The notes below the pieces were generated by a model. That model saw only the letters and a program-made list of their open reading frames with translations. It did not search any database and was not told the origin of the DNA. From Xylocopa sonorina (taxonomy: Eukaryota; Arthropoda; Insecta; Hymenoptera; Apidae): a stretch of 64,000 nt of DNA. Every line of letters starts with the position of its first letter. Position 1 is the stretch's first letter. Location: NCBI RefSeq assembly GCF_050948175.1, contig NW_027490233.1, forward strand, positions 62,001-126,000, given 5' to 3'. The position numbers and the translations under genes were made by a program. Below, one piece after another: positions 1 through 12,425 of the stretch.

Positions 1-1380
1 CTCTATGGCCTCAATGCGGAGACATCTGCAAACGCTATTTCCTAGCAAGCAATAGTCGCATTTTCATTCTTTTGAAGTGAATACGATGTATATATGACAC
101 TTCGCAATGAATATTATATCTTATCACGAAACATAGAAATGAGATGCGATATCGCGATTTAAGTAGCATTAGAACTCTATTGCTACGATACGAAGACATC
201 TGAAAACGCCATTTCCTAGCAAGGAAGTGTCGCATTTGCATTCGTTTGGAGTGAATCCGAGGTATACATGACACTTCGCAATGAATATTATATCTTATTA
301 TGAAGCATAGAAGTGAGATGCGATATCGCGTTTTGAGAAGCATTAGAACTCCATTGCCTCGATGCGTAGACATCTGCAGACGCTATTTCCTGGCAAGCAA
401 GTGTCGCATTTACATTCGTTTGGAGTCAATAGAAGGTATGCATAACACTTCGCAATGAATATTATATCTTATCACGAAACATAGAAATGAAATGCGACAT
501 CTCGTTTTAAGAAGCATTAGGACTCTATTGCTTCAATGCGGAGATATCTGCAAGGGCTATTTCCTAGCATGGAAATGTCGCATTTAGATTCTTTTGAAGT
601 GAATTCGAGGTACACATGACACTTTGGAACGAATATTATAACTTATCACGAAACATAGAAATGAGATGCGATATCGCGATCTAAGAAGCATTAGAACTCT
701 ATTGCTACGATACGTAGGCATCTGCAAACGCTATTTCCTAGCAATCAATAGTCGCATTTACGTTCATTTGAAGTGAATACAAGTTATACATGACCATTCG
801 CAATGAATATTATATCTTATCACGAAACATAGAAATGAGGTGCGATATCGCGATTTAAGTAGCATTAGAACTCTATTGCTACGATACGTAGACATCTGAA
901 TACGCTATTTCCTAGCATGGAAGAGTCGCATTTGCATTCGTTTGGAGTGAATCCGAGGTATACATGACACTTCGCAATGAATATTATATCTTATTATGAA
1001 GCATAGAAATGAGATGCGATATCGGGTTTTGAGAAGCATTAGAACTCTATGGCTACGATACGTAGACATCTGCAAACGCCATTTCCGAGCAAGGAAGATT
1101 CGCATTTACATTCTTTTCAAGAGAATACGAAGTATACATGACACTTCGCAAAGAACATTATATCTTATCACGAAACATAGAAGAGTGATGCGATATCGCG
1201 TTTTAAGTAGCATTAGAACTCTATTGCTACGATACGTAGACATCTGCAAACGCTATTGCCTAGCAAGCAATAGTCGCATTTTCATTCTTTTGAAGTGAAT
1301 ACGAGGTATACATGACACTTCGCAAAGAACATAATATCCTATCACGAAACATAGAAAAGTGATGCGATATCGCGTTTTAA
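1..1380. repeat. Left-edge satellite monomers, partly related to the 13-mer HOR
   Basis: About eight monomers. The first kilobase contains variants of the same classes as the HOR that follows, including a landmark monomer near 551-600 (gggctatttcc, gcatttagattc). It does not align block for block with the HOR. From about 1,040 the order resembles the tail of a Y block: monomers with gaagattcgc and aagagtgatgc, then gcctagcaagcaatag at about 1,258. This could be a truncated Y unit. Nothing else is present. Confidence 0.85.
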
Positions 1381-1806
1381 GTAGCATTAGAACTCTATTG
1401 CTACGATACGTAGACATCTGCAAGCGCTATTTCCAAGCAAGGAAGATTCGCATTTACATTCATTTGGAGTGAATAGAAGGTATGCATGACACTTCGCAAT
1501 GAATATTATATCTTATCTCGAAATATTGAAATGAAATGCGACATCTCGTTTTAGGTAGCATTAGGACTCTATTGCCTCAATGCGGAGATATCTGCAAGGG
1601 CTATTTCCTAGCATGGAAATGTCGCATTTAGATTCTTTTGAAGTGAATTCAAGGTATACATGACACTTCGCAATGAATATTATATCTTATCACGAAACAT
1701 AGAAATGAGATGCGATATCGCGATTTAAGTAGCATTAGAACACTATTGCTACGATACGTAGACATCTGAAAACGCCATTTCCTAGCAAGGAAGTGTCGCA
1801 TTTGCA

Positions 1807-2850
1807 TTCGTTTGGAGTGAATCCGAGGTATACAGGACACTTCCCAATGAATATTATATCTTATTATGAAGCAAAGAAATGAGATGCGATATCGGGTTTT
1901 GAGAAGCATTAGAACTCTATTGCTACGATACGTAGACATCTGCAAACGCTATTTCCGAGCAAGGAAGATTCGCATTTACATTCTTTTAAAGAGAATACGG
2001 AGTATACATGACACTTCAAAAAGAACATTATATCTTATCACGAAACATAGAAGAGTGATGCTATATCGCGTTTTAAGTAGCATTAGAACTCTATTGCTAC
2101 GATACGTAGACATCTGAAAACGCCATTTCCTAGCAAGGAAGTGTCGCATTTTCATTCTTTTGAAGTGAATACGAAGTATACATGACACTTCGCAAAGTAC
2201 ATTATATCTTATCACGAAACATAGAAGAGTGATGCGATATCGCGTTTTAAGTAGCATTAGAACTCTATTGCTACGATACGTAGACATCTGCAAACGCTAT
2301 TTCCGAGCAAGGAAGATTTGCATTTACATTCTTTTGAAGTGAATACGAAGTATACATGACACTTCGCAAAGAACATAATATCCTATCACGAAACATAGAA
2401 AAGTGATGCGATATCGCGTTTTAAGTAGCATTAGAACTCTATTGCTACGATACGTAGACATCTGCAAACGCTATTTCCAAGCAAGGAAGATTCGCATTTA
2501 CATTCATTTGGAGTGAATAGAAGGTATGCATGACACTTCGCAATGAATATTATATCTTATCTCGAAATATTGAAATGAAATGCGACATCTCGTTTTAGGT
2601 AGCATTAGGACTCTATTGCCTCAATGCGGAGATATCTGCAAGGGCTATTTCCTAGCATGGAAATGTCGCATTTAGATTCTTTTGAAGTGAATTCAAGGTA
2701 TACATGACACTTCGCAATGAATATTATATCTTATCACGAAACATAGAAATGAGATGCGATATCGCGATTTAAGTAGCATTAGAACACTATTGCTACGATA
2801 CGTAGACATCTGAAAACGCCATTTCCTAGCAAGGAAGTGTCGCATTTGCA
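1807..2850. repeat. HOR block X, copy 1 (6 monomers)
   Basis: This is a complete 1,044-bp X block. Its order includes the tacaggacacttccc monomer, a ttttaaagagaatacgg monomer, a gcaaagtacatta monomer, a gatttgcattta variant, a ttcatttggagtgaatag monomer and the landmark gggctatttcc monomer. It is nearly identical to 7,201-8,244. Confidence 0.9.
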
Positions 2851-4068
2851 TTCGCTTGGAGTGAATCCGAGGTATACAGGACACTTCCCAATGAATATTA
2901 TATCTTATTATGAAGCAAAGAAATGAGATGCGATATCGGGTTTCGAGAAGCATTAGAACTCTATTGCTACGATACGTAGACATCTGCAAACGCTATTTCC
3001 GAGCAAGGAAGATTCGCATTTACATTCTTTTGAAGTGAATACGAAGTATACATGACACTTCGCAAAGAACATAATATCCTATCACGAAACATAGAAAAGT
3101 GATGCGATATCGCGTTTTAAGTAGCATTAGAACTCTATTGCTACGATACGTAGACATCTGCAAACGCTATTTCCGAGCAAGGAAGATTCGCATTTACATT
3201 CTTTTAAAGAGAATACGGAGTATACATGACACTTCAAAAAGAACATTATATCTTATCACGAAACATAGAAGAGTGATGCTATATCGCGTTTTAAGTAGCA
3301 TTAGAACTCTATTGCTACGATACGTAGACATCTGAAAACGCCATTTCCTAGCAAGGAAGTGTCGCATTTTCATTCTTTTGAAGTGAATACGAAGTATACA
3401 TGACACTTCGCAAAGAACATTATATCTTATCACGAAACATAGAAGAGTGATGCGATATCGCGTTTTAAGTAGCATTAGAACTCTATTGCTACGATACGTA
3501 GACATCTGCAAACGCTATTGCCTAGCAAGCAATAGTCGCATTTTCATTCTTTTGAAGTGAATACGAGGTATACATGACACTTCGCAAAGAACATAATATC
3601 CTATCACGAAACATAGAAAAGTGATGCGATATCGCGTTTTAAGTAGCATTAGAACTCTATTGCTACGATACGTAGACATCTGCAAGCGCTATTTCCAAGC
3701 AAGGAAGATTCGCATTTACATTCATTTGGAGTGAATAGAAGGTATGCATGACACTTCGCAATGAATATTATATCTTATCTCGAAATATTGAAATGAAATG
3801 CGACATCTCGTTTTAGGTAGCATTAGGACTCTATTGCCTCAATGCGGAGATATCTGCAAGGGCTATTTCCTAGCATGGAAATGTCGCATTTAGATTCTTT
3901 TGAAGTGAATTCAAGGTATACATGACACTTCGCAATGAATATTATATCTTATCACGAAACATAGAAATGAGATGCGATATCGCGATTTAAGTAGCATTAG
4001 AACACTATTGCTACGATACGTAGACATCTGAAAACGCCATTTCCTAGCAAGGAAGTGTCGCATTTGCA
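2851..4068. repeat. HOR block Y, copy 1 (7 monomers)
   Basis: This is a 1,218-bp Y block, opened by ttcgcttgg and distinguished from X by one extra monomer and by gcctagcaagcaatag at about 3,518. It is nearly identical to 8,245-9,462. A visible difference is gggtttcgag here against gggttttgag in the later copy. Confidence 0.9.
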
Positions 4069-4416
4069 TTCGTTTGGAGTGAATCCGAGGTATACAGGAC
4101 ACTTCCCAATGAATATTATATCTTATTATGAAGCAAAGAAATGAGATGCGATATCGGGTTTTGAGAAGCATTAGAACTCTATTGCTACGATACGTAGACA
4201 TCTGCAAACGCTATTTCCGAGCAAGGAAGATTCGCATTTACATTCTTTTAAAGAGAATACGGAGTATACATGACACTTCAAAAAGAACATTATATCTTAT
4301 CACGAAACATAGAAGAGTGATGCTATATCGCGTTTTAAGTAGCATTAGAACTCTATTGCTACGATACGTAGACATCTGAAAACGCCATTTCCTAGCAAGG
4401 AAGTGTCGCATTTTCA
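4069..4416. repeat. Truncated X block (2 monomers), site of an in-register deletion
   Basis: Only the first two X monomers are present (348 bp). The sequence then passes from an X third-monomer signature (ttttcatt) directly into the Y opener (cgcttgg) at about 4,411-4,423. The missing part is four whole monomers, so the reading register of the array is kept. This is the expected product of unequal exchange between monomers at equivalent positions. Confidence 0.88.
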
Positions 4417-5634
4417 TTCGCTTGGAGTGAATCCGAGGTATACAGGACACTTCCCAATGAATATTATATCTTATTATGAAGCAAAGAAATGAGATGCGAT
4501 ATCGGGTTTTGAGAAGCATTAGAACTCTATTGCTACGATACGTAGACATCTGCAAACGCTATTTCCGAGAAAGGAAGATTCGCATTTACATTCTTTTGAA
4601 GTGAATACGAAGTATACATGACACTTCGCAAAGAACATAATATCCTATCACGAAACATAGAAAAGTGATGCGATATCGCGTTTTAAGTAGCATTAGAACT
4701 CTATTGCTACGATACGTAGACATCTGCAAACGCTATTTCCGAGCAAGGAAGATTCGCATTTACATTCTTTTAAAGAGAATACGGAGTATACATGACACTT
4801 CAAAAAGAACATTATATCTTATCACGAAACATAGAAGAGTGATGCTATATCGCGTTTTAAGTAGCATTAGAACTCTATTGCTACGATACGTAGACATCTG
4901 AAAACGCCATTTCCTAGCAAGGAAGTGTCGCATTTTCATTCTTTTGAAGTGAATACGAAGTATACATGACACTTCGCAAAGAACATTATATCTTATCACG
5001 AAACATAGAAGAGTGATGCGATATCGCGTTTTAAGTAGCATTAGAACTCTATTGCTACGATACGTAGACATCTGCAAACGCTATTGCCTAGCAAGCAATA
5101 GTCGCATTTTCATTCTTTTGAAGTGAATACGAGGTATACATGACACTTCGCAAAGAACATAATATCCTATCACGAAACATAGAAAAGTGATGCGATATCG
5201 CGTTTTAAGTAGCATTAGAACTCTATTGCTACGATACGTAGACATCTGCAAGCGCTATTTCCAAGCAAGGAAGATTCGCATTTACATTCATTTGGAGTGA
5301 ATAGAAGGTATGCATGACACTTCGCAATGAATATTATATCTTATCTCGAAATATTGAAATGAAATGCGACATCTCGTTTTAGGTAGCATTAGGACTCTAT
5401 TGCCTCAATGCGGAGATATCTGCAAGGGCTATTTCCTAGCATGGAAATGTCGCATTTAGATTCTTTTGAAGTGAATTCAAGGTATACATGACACTTCGCA
5501 ATGAATATTATATCTTATCACGAAACATAGAAATGAGATGCGATATCGCGATTTAAGTAGCATTAGAACACTATTGCTACGATACGTAGACATCTGAAAA
5601 CGCCATTTCCTAGCAAGGAAGTGTCGCATTTGCA
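4417..5634. repeat. HOR block Y, copy 2 (7 monomers)
   Basis: This is a 1,218-bp Y block following the truncated X. It contains the ttcgcttgg opener, the gcctagcaagcaatag monomer at about 5,084 and the landmark gggctatttcc monomer near 5,426. One private change is gagaaagg for gagcaagg at about 4,567. Confidence 0.9.
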
Positions 5635-7200
5635 TTCGTTTGGAGTGAATCCGAGGTATACAGGACACTTCCCAATGAATATTATATCTTATTATGAAGC
5701 AAAGAAATGAGATGCGATATCGGGTTTTGAGAAGCATTAGAACTCTATTGCTACGATACGTAGACATCTGCAAACGCTATTTCCGAGCAAGGAAGATTCG
5801 CATTTACATTCTTTTAAAGAGAATACGGAGTATACATGACACTTCAAAAAGAACATTATATCTTATCACGAAACATAGAAGAGTGATGCTATATCGCGTT
5901 TTAAGTAGCATTAGAACTCTATTGCTACGATACGTAGACATCTGAAAACGCCATTTCCTAGCAAGGAAGTGTCGCATTTTCATTCTTTTGAAGTGAATAC
6001 GAAGTATACATGACACTTCGCAAAGTACATTATATCTTATCACGAAACATAGAAGAGTGATGCGATATCGCGTTTTAAGTAGCATTAGAACTCTATTGCT
6101 ACGATACGTAGACATCTGCAAACGCTATTTCCGAGCAAGGAAGATTCGCATTTACATTCTTTTGAAGTGAATACGAAGTATACATGACACTTCGCAAAGA
6201 ACATAATATCCTATCACGAAACATAGAAAAGTGATGCGATATCGCGTTTTAAGTAGCATTAGAACTCTATTGCTACGATACGTAGACATCTGCAAACGCT
6301 ATTTCCAAGCAAGGAAGATTCGCATTTACATTCATTTGGAGTGAATAGAAGGTATGCATGACACTTCGCAATGAATATTATATCTTATCTCGAAATATAG
6401 AAATGAAATGCGACATCTCGTTTTAGGAAGCATTAGGACTCTATTGCCTCAATGCGGAGATATCTGCAGGGGCTATTTCCTAGCAAGGAAGTGTCGCATT
6501 TGCATTCGTTTGGAGTGAATGCGAGGTATACATGACACTTCGCAATGAATATTATATCTTATAATGAAACATAGAAGAGAGATGCGATATCGCGTTTCAA
6601 GAAGCATTAGAACTCTATGGCCTCAATGCGGAGACATCTGCAAACGCTATTTCCTAGCGAGCAATAGTCGCATTTACATTCGTTTGGAGGGAATAGGAGG
6701 TATGCATGACACTTCGCAATGTATATTATATCTTATCACGAAACACAGAAATGAAATGCGACATCTCGTTTTAAGAAGCATTAGAACTCTATTGCTACGA
6801 TACGTAGACATCTGCAAGCGCTATTTCCAAGCAAGGAAGATTCGCATTTACATTCATTTGGAGTGAATAGAAGGTATGCATCACACTTCGCAATGAATAT
6901 TATATCTTATCTCGAAATATTGAAATGAAATGCGACATCTCGTTTTAGGTAGCATTAGGACTCTATTGCCTCAATGCGGAGATATCTGCAAGGGCTATTT
7001 CCTAGCATGGAAATGTCGCATTTAGATTCTTTTGAAGTGAATTCAAGGTATACATGACACTTCGCAATGAATATTATATCTTATCACGAAACATAGAAAT
7101 GAGATGCGATATCGCGATTTAAGTAGCATTAGAACACTATTGCTACGATACGTAGACATCTGAAAACGCCATTTCCTAGCAAGGAAGTGTCGCATTTGCA
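5635..7200. repeat. Expanded X block (9 monomers) with a 3-monomer insertion
   Basis: The block starts as a normal X, but between roughly 6,470 and 6,990 it holds three extra monomers. These include one with tataatgaaacatagaag and ggcctcaatgcggag, resembling sequence at 1-60 and in the 11-13 kb region. It then repeats the ttccaagcaagg / ttcatttggag monomer (first near 6,305, again near 6,827) before the landmark monomer. Total length is exactly 9 x 174 bp. Confidence 0.85.
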
Positions 7201-8244
7201 TTCGTTTGGAGTGAATCCGAGGTATACAGGACACTTCCCAATGAATATTATATCTTATTATGAAGCAAAGAAATGAGATGCGATATCGGGTTTTGAGAAG
7301 CATTAGAACTCTATTGCTACGATACGTAGACATCTGCAAACGCTATTTCCGAGCAAGGAAGATTCGCATTTACATTCTTTTAAAGAGAATACGGAGTATA
7401 CATGACACTTCAAAAAGAACATTATATCTTATCACGAAACATAGAAGAGTGATGCTATATCGCGTTTTAAGTAGCATTAGAACTCTATTGCTACGATACG
7501 TAGACATCTGAAAACGCCATTTCCTAGCAAGGAAGTGTCGCATTTTCATTCTTTTGAAGTGAATACGAAGTATACATGACACTTCGCAAAGTACATTATA
7601 TCTTATCACGAAACATAGAAGAGTGATGCGATATCGCGTTTTAAGTAGCATTAGAACTCTATTGCTACGATACGTAGACATCTGCAAACGCTATTTCCGA
7701 GCAAGGAAGATTTGCATTTACATTCTTTTGAAGTGAATACGAAGTATACATGACACTTCGCAAAGAACATAATATCCTATCACGAAACATAGAAAAGTGA
7801 TGCGATATCGCGTTTTAAGTAGCATTAGAACTCTATTGCTACGATACGTAGACATCTGCAAACGCTATTTCCAAGCAAGGAAGATTCGCATTTACATTCA
7901 TTTGGAGTGAATAGAAGGTATGCATGACACTTCGCAATGAATATTATATCTTATCTCGAAATATTGAAATGAAATGCGACATCTCGTTTTAGGTAGCATT
8001 AGGACTCTATTGCCTCAATGCGGAGATATCTGCAAGGGCTATTTCCTAGCATGGAAATGTCGCATTTAGATTCTTTTGAAGTGAATTCAAGGTATACATG
8101 ACACTTCGCAATGAATATTATATCTTATCACGAAACATAGAAATGAGATGCGATATCGCGATTTAAGTAGCATTAGAACACTATTGCTACGATACGTAGA
8201 CATCTGAAAACGCCATTTCCTAGCAAGGAAGTGTCGCATTTGCA
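7201..8244. repeat. HOR block X, copy 2 (6 monomers)
   Basis: This is a complete 1,044-bp X block, 5,394 bp downstream of the first complete X. It shares that copy's private variants gcaaagtacatta and gatttgcattta, so the two are closer to each other than to the other X copies. Confidence 0.9.
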
Positions 8245-9462
8245 TTCGCTTGGAGTGAATCCGAGGTATACAGGACACTTCCCAATGAATATTATATCTT
8301 ATTATGAAGCAAAGAAATGAGATGCGATATCGGGTTTTGAGAAGCATTAGAACTCTATTGCTACGATACGTAGACATCTGCAAACGCTATTTCCGAGCAA
8401 GGAAGATTCGCATTTACATTCTTTTGAAGTGAATACGAAGTATACATGACACTTCGCAAAGAACATAATATCCTATCACGAAACATAGAAAAGTGATGCG
8501 ATATCGCGTTTTAAGTAGCATTAGAACTCTATTGCTACGATACGTAGACATCTGCAAACGCTATTTCCGAGCAAGGAAGATTCGCATTTACATTCTTTTA
8601 AAGAGAATACGGAGTATACATGACACTTCAAAAAGAACATTATATCTTATCACGAAACATAGAAGAGTGATGCTATATCGCGTTTTAAGTAGCATTAGAA
8701 CTCTATTGCTACGATACGTAGACATCTGAAAACGCCATTTCCTAGCAAGGAAGTGTCGCATTTTCATTCTTTTGAAGTGAATACGAAGTATACATGACAC
8801 TTCGCAAAGAACATTATATCTTATCACGAAACATTGAAGAGTGATGCGATATCGCGTTTTAAGTAGCATTAGAACTCTATTGCTACGATACGTAGACATC
8901 TGCAAACGCTATTGCCTAGCAAGCAATAGTCGCATTTTCATTCTTTTGAAGTGAATACGAGGTATACATGACACTTCGCAAAGAACATAATATCCTATCA
9001 CGAAACATAGAAAAGTGATGCGATATCGCGTTTTAAGTAGCATTAGAACTCTATTGCTACGATACGTAGACATCTGCAAGCGCTATTTCCAAGCAAGGAA
9101 GATTCGCATTTACATTCATTTGGAGTGAATAGAAGGTATGCATGACACTTCGCAATGAATATTATATCTTATCTCGAAATATTGAAATGAAATGCGACAT
9201 CTCGTTTTAGGTAGCATTAGGACTCTATTGCCTCAATGCGGAGATATCTGCAAGGGCTATTTCCTAGCATGGAAATGTCGCATTTAGATTCTTTTGAAGT
9301 GAATTCAAGGTATACATGACACTTCGCAATGAATATTATATCTTATCACGAAACATAGAAATGAGATGCGATATCGCGATTTAAGTAGCATTAGAACACT
9401 ATTGCTACGATACGTAGATATCTGAAAACGCCATTTCCTAGCAAGGAAGTGTCGCATTTGCA
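8245..9462. repeat. HOR block Y, copy 3 (7 monomers)
   Basis: This is a 1,218-bp Y block, 5,394 bp downstream of Y copy 1, and it matches that copy almost throughout. A private substitution is acattgaag for acatagaag at about 8,831. Confidence 0.9.
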
Positions 9463-10130
9463 TTCGTTTGGAGTGAATCCGAGGTATACAGGACACTTCC
9501 CAATGAATATTATATCTTATTATGAAGCAAAGAAATGGGATGCGATATCGGGTTTTGAGAAGCATTAGAACTCTATTGCTACGATACGTAGACATCTGCA
9601 AACGCTATTTCCGAGCAAGGAAGATTCGCATTTACATTCTTTTAAAGAGAATACGGAGTATACATGACACTTCAAAAAGAACATTATATCTTATCACGAA
9701 ACATAGAAGAGTGATGCTATATCGCGTTTTAAGTAGCATTAGAACTCTATTGCTACGATACGTAGACATCTGAAAACGCCATTTCCTAGCAAGGAAGTGT
9801 CGCATTTTCATTCTTTTGAAGTGAATACGAAGTATACATGACACTTCGCAAAGTACATTATATCTTATCACGAAACATAGAAGAGTGATGCGATATCGCG
9901 TTTTAAGTAGCATTAGAACTCTATTGCTACGATACGTAGACATCTGCAAACGCTATTTCCGAGCAAGGAAGATTTGCATTTACATTCTTTTGAAGTGAAT
10001 ACGAAGTATACATGACACTTCGCAAAGAACATAATATCCTATCACGAAACATAGAAAAGTGATGCGATATCGCGTTTTAAGTAGCATTAGAACTCTATTG
10101 CTACGATACGTAGACATCTGCAAACGCTAT
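9463..10130. repeat. Partial X block at the right edge of the 13-mer array
   Basis: Nearly four X monomers are present, with the gcaaagtacatta and gatttgcattta variants. Shortly after the landmark at 10,113 the sequence changes to less homogeneous monomers (ttcctagcaagg in place of ttccaagcaagg, then gaggcatacatg). This marks the edge of the homogenised HOR array. Confidence 0.85.
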
Positions 10131-10687
10131 TTCCTAGCAAGGAAGATTCGCATTTACATTCTTTTGAAGTGAATACGAGGCATACATGACACTTCGCAAT
10201 GAATATTATATCTTATCATGAAGCATAGAAATGAGATGCAATATCGCGTTTTGAGAAGCATTAGAACTCCATTGCTCCGATACGTAGACATCTGCAAACG
10301 CTATTTCCTAGCAAGGAAGATTCGAATTTACATTCTTTTGAAGTGAATACGAGGTACACATGACACTTCACAATGAACATTATATCTTATCATGTAACAT
10401 ATAAGTGAGATGCGATATCGCGTCTTAAGAGGCATTAGAACCCTATTGCCTCGATGTGGAGATATCTGCAAACGCTATTTCCTAGGAAGCAATAGTAGCA
10501 TTTACATTCTTTTGAAATGAATTCGAGGTTTACATGACACTTCGGAATGAATATCATAACTTATCACGAAACATATAAATGAGATGCGATATCGCGGTCT
10601 AAGAAGCATTAGAACTCTATTGCTACGATACGTAGGCATCTGCAAACGCTATGCCCTGGCAAGGAATAGTCGCATTTACATTCTTTT
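10131..10687. repeat. Irregular satellite monomers flanking the HOR
   Basis: About three monomers at normal spacing with scattered private substitutions, such as ttcgaattta and catataagtgag. They show no block-level match to the HOR on the left. No other feature was seen. Confidence 0.85.
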
Positions 10688-12425
10688 GATGTGAATACGA
10701 GGTATACATGACAGTCCGCAATGAATATTATATCTTATAATGAAACTTCGAAATGAGATGCGATATCGCGAAGTAAGAAGCATTAGAACTCTATTGCCTC
10801 GACGCGTGGACATCTGCAGATGCTATTTCCTAGCATGGAAGTGTCGTATTTTCATTCCTTTGTAGTGAATGCGAGGTATACATGACACTACGCAATGAAT
10901 ATTATATCTTATCATGAAACATGGAAGAGAGATGCGATATCGCGTTTTAAGAAGCATTAGAACTCTATGGCATCGATGCGGAGACATCAGCAAACGCTAT
11001 TTCCTAGCATGGAAGTGTCGCACTTACATTCTTTTGAAGTGAATACGAGGTGTACATGACACTTCGCGATGAATATTATATCTTATCACGAAACATATAA
11101 ATGAGATGCGATATCGCGATTTAAGTAGCATTAGAACTCTATTGCCTCGGTACATAGACATCTGAATACGCTATTTCCTAGCAAGGAAGTGTCGCATTTA
11201 CATTCTTTTGAAATGAATTCGAGGTTTACATGACACTTCGGAATGAATATTATATCTTATCACGAAACATAGAAATGAGATGCGATATCGCGATTTAAGT
11301 AGCATTAGAAATCTATTGCCTCGATACGTAGACATCTGAATACGCTATATCCTAGCAAGGAAGTGTCGCATTTACATTCTTTTGAAATGAATTCAAGGTT
11401 TACATGACACTTCGGAATGAATATTATAACTTATCACGAAACATATAAATGGGATGCGATGTCGAGATTTAAGTAGCATTAGAACTCTATTGCTACGATA
11501 CGTAGACATCTGAATACGCCATTTCCTAGCAAGGAAGTGTCGCATTTACATTCTTTTGATGTGAATACGAGGTATACATGACACTTCGCAATGAATATTA
11601 TATCTTATAATGAAACTTCGAAATGAGATGCGATATCGCGATATAAGAAGCATTAGAACTGTATTGCCTCGACGCGTAGATATCTGCAGATGCTATTTCC
11701 TAGCACGGAAGTGTCGCATTTTCATTCCTTTGTAGTGAATGCGAGGTATACATGACACTTCGCAATGAATATTATATCTTATCATGAAACATGGAAGAGA
11801 GATGCGATATCGCGTTTTAAGAAGCATTAGAAATCTATGGCATCGATGCGGAGACATCAGCAAACGCTATTTCCTAGCATGGAAGTGTCGCACTTACATT
11901 CTTTTGAAGTGAATACGAGGTGTACATGACACTTCGCGATGAATATTATATCTTATCACGAAACATATAAATGAGATGCGATATCGCGATTTAAGTAGCA
12001 TTAGAACTCTATTGCCTCGATACGTAGACATCTGCAAACGCTGTTTCCTAGCAAGGAAGTGTCAGATTTACATTCTTTTGAAATGAATTCGAGGTTTACA
12101 TGACACTTCGGAATGAATATTATATCTTATCACGAAACATAGAAATGAGATGCGATATCGCGATTTAAGTAGCATTAGAACTCTATTGCCACGATACGTA
12201 GACATCTGAATACGCTATTTCCTAGCAAGGAAGTGTCGCATTTACATTCTTTTGAAATGAATTCGAGGTTTACATGACACTTCGGAATGAATATTATAAC
12301 TTATCACGAAACGTATAAATGGGATGCGATATCGAGATTTAAGTAGCATTAGAAATCTATTGCTACGATACGTAGACATCTGCAAACGCTATTTCCTAGC
12401 AAGGAAGTGTAGCATTTACATTCGT
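10688..12425. repeat. Tandem duplication of a 5-monomer unit (870 bp)
   Basis: 10,688-11,557 and 11,558 to about 12,425 are adjacent copies. Matched marks 870 bp apart include gatgtgaatacg (10,688/11,558), gaaacttcgaaatgag, gacgcgt (10,801/11,671), cagatgctatttcc, ggaagtgtcgcacttac (11,011/11,881) and acttcgcgatgaatatt. The two copies differ at scattered sites, for instance cgaagtaag against cgatataag. This duplication is therefore older than the 13-mer array. Confidence 0.85.

Larger units (their letters stand above)
1381..10130. repeat. 13-mer higher-order repeat array (blocks X and Y)
   Basis: Ordered monomer variants recur in blocks. Block X is 6 monomers (1,044 bp) and begins at ttcgtttgg; block Y is 7 monomers (1,218 bp) and begins at ttcgcttgg. 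The order from 1,807 is X, Y, X truncated to 2 monomers, Y, X expanded to 9, X, Y, X partial. X plus Y is 13 monomers or 2,262 bp. All spacings are exact multiples of 174: the marker tacaggacacttccc sits at 1831, 2875, 4093, 4441, 5659, 7225, 8269 and 9487. Copies differ by only a few bases per kb by eye, so the amplification looks recent. A longer similarity at offset 5,394 bp (31 monomers) starts near 1,380/6,775. Confidence 0.93.
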
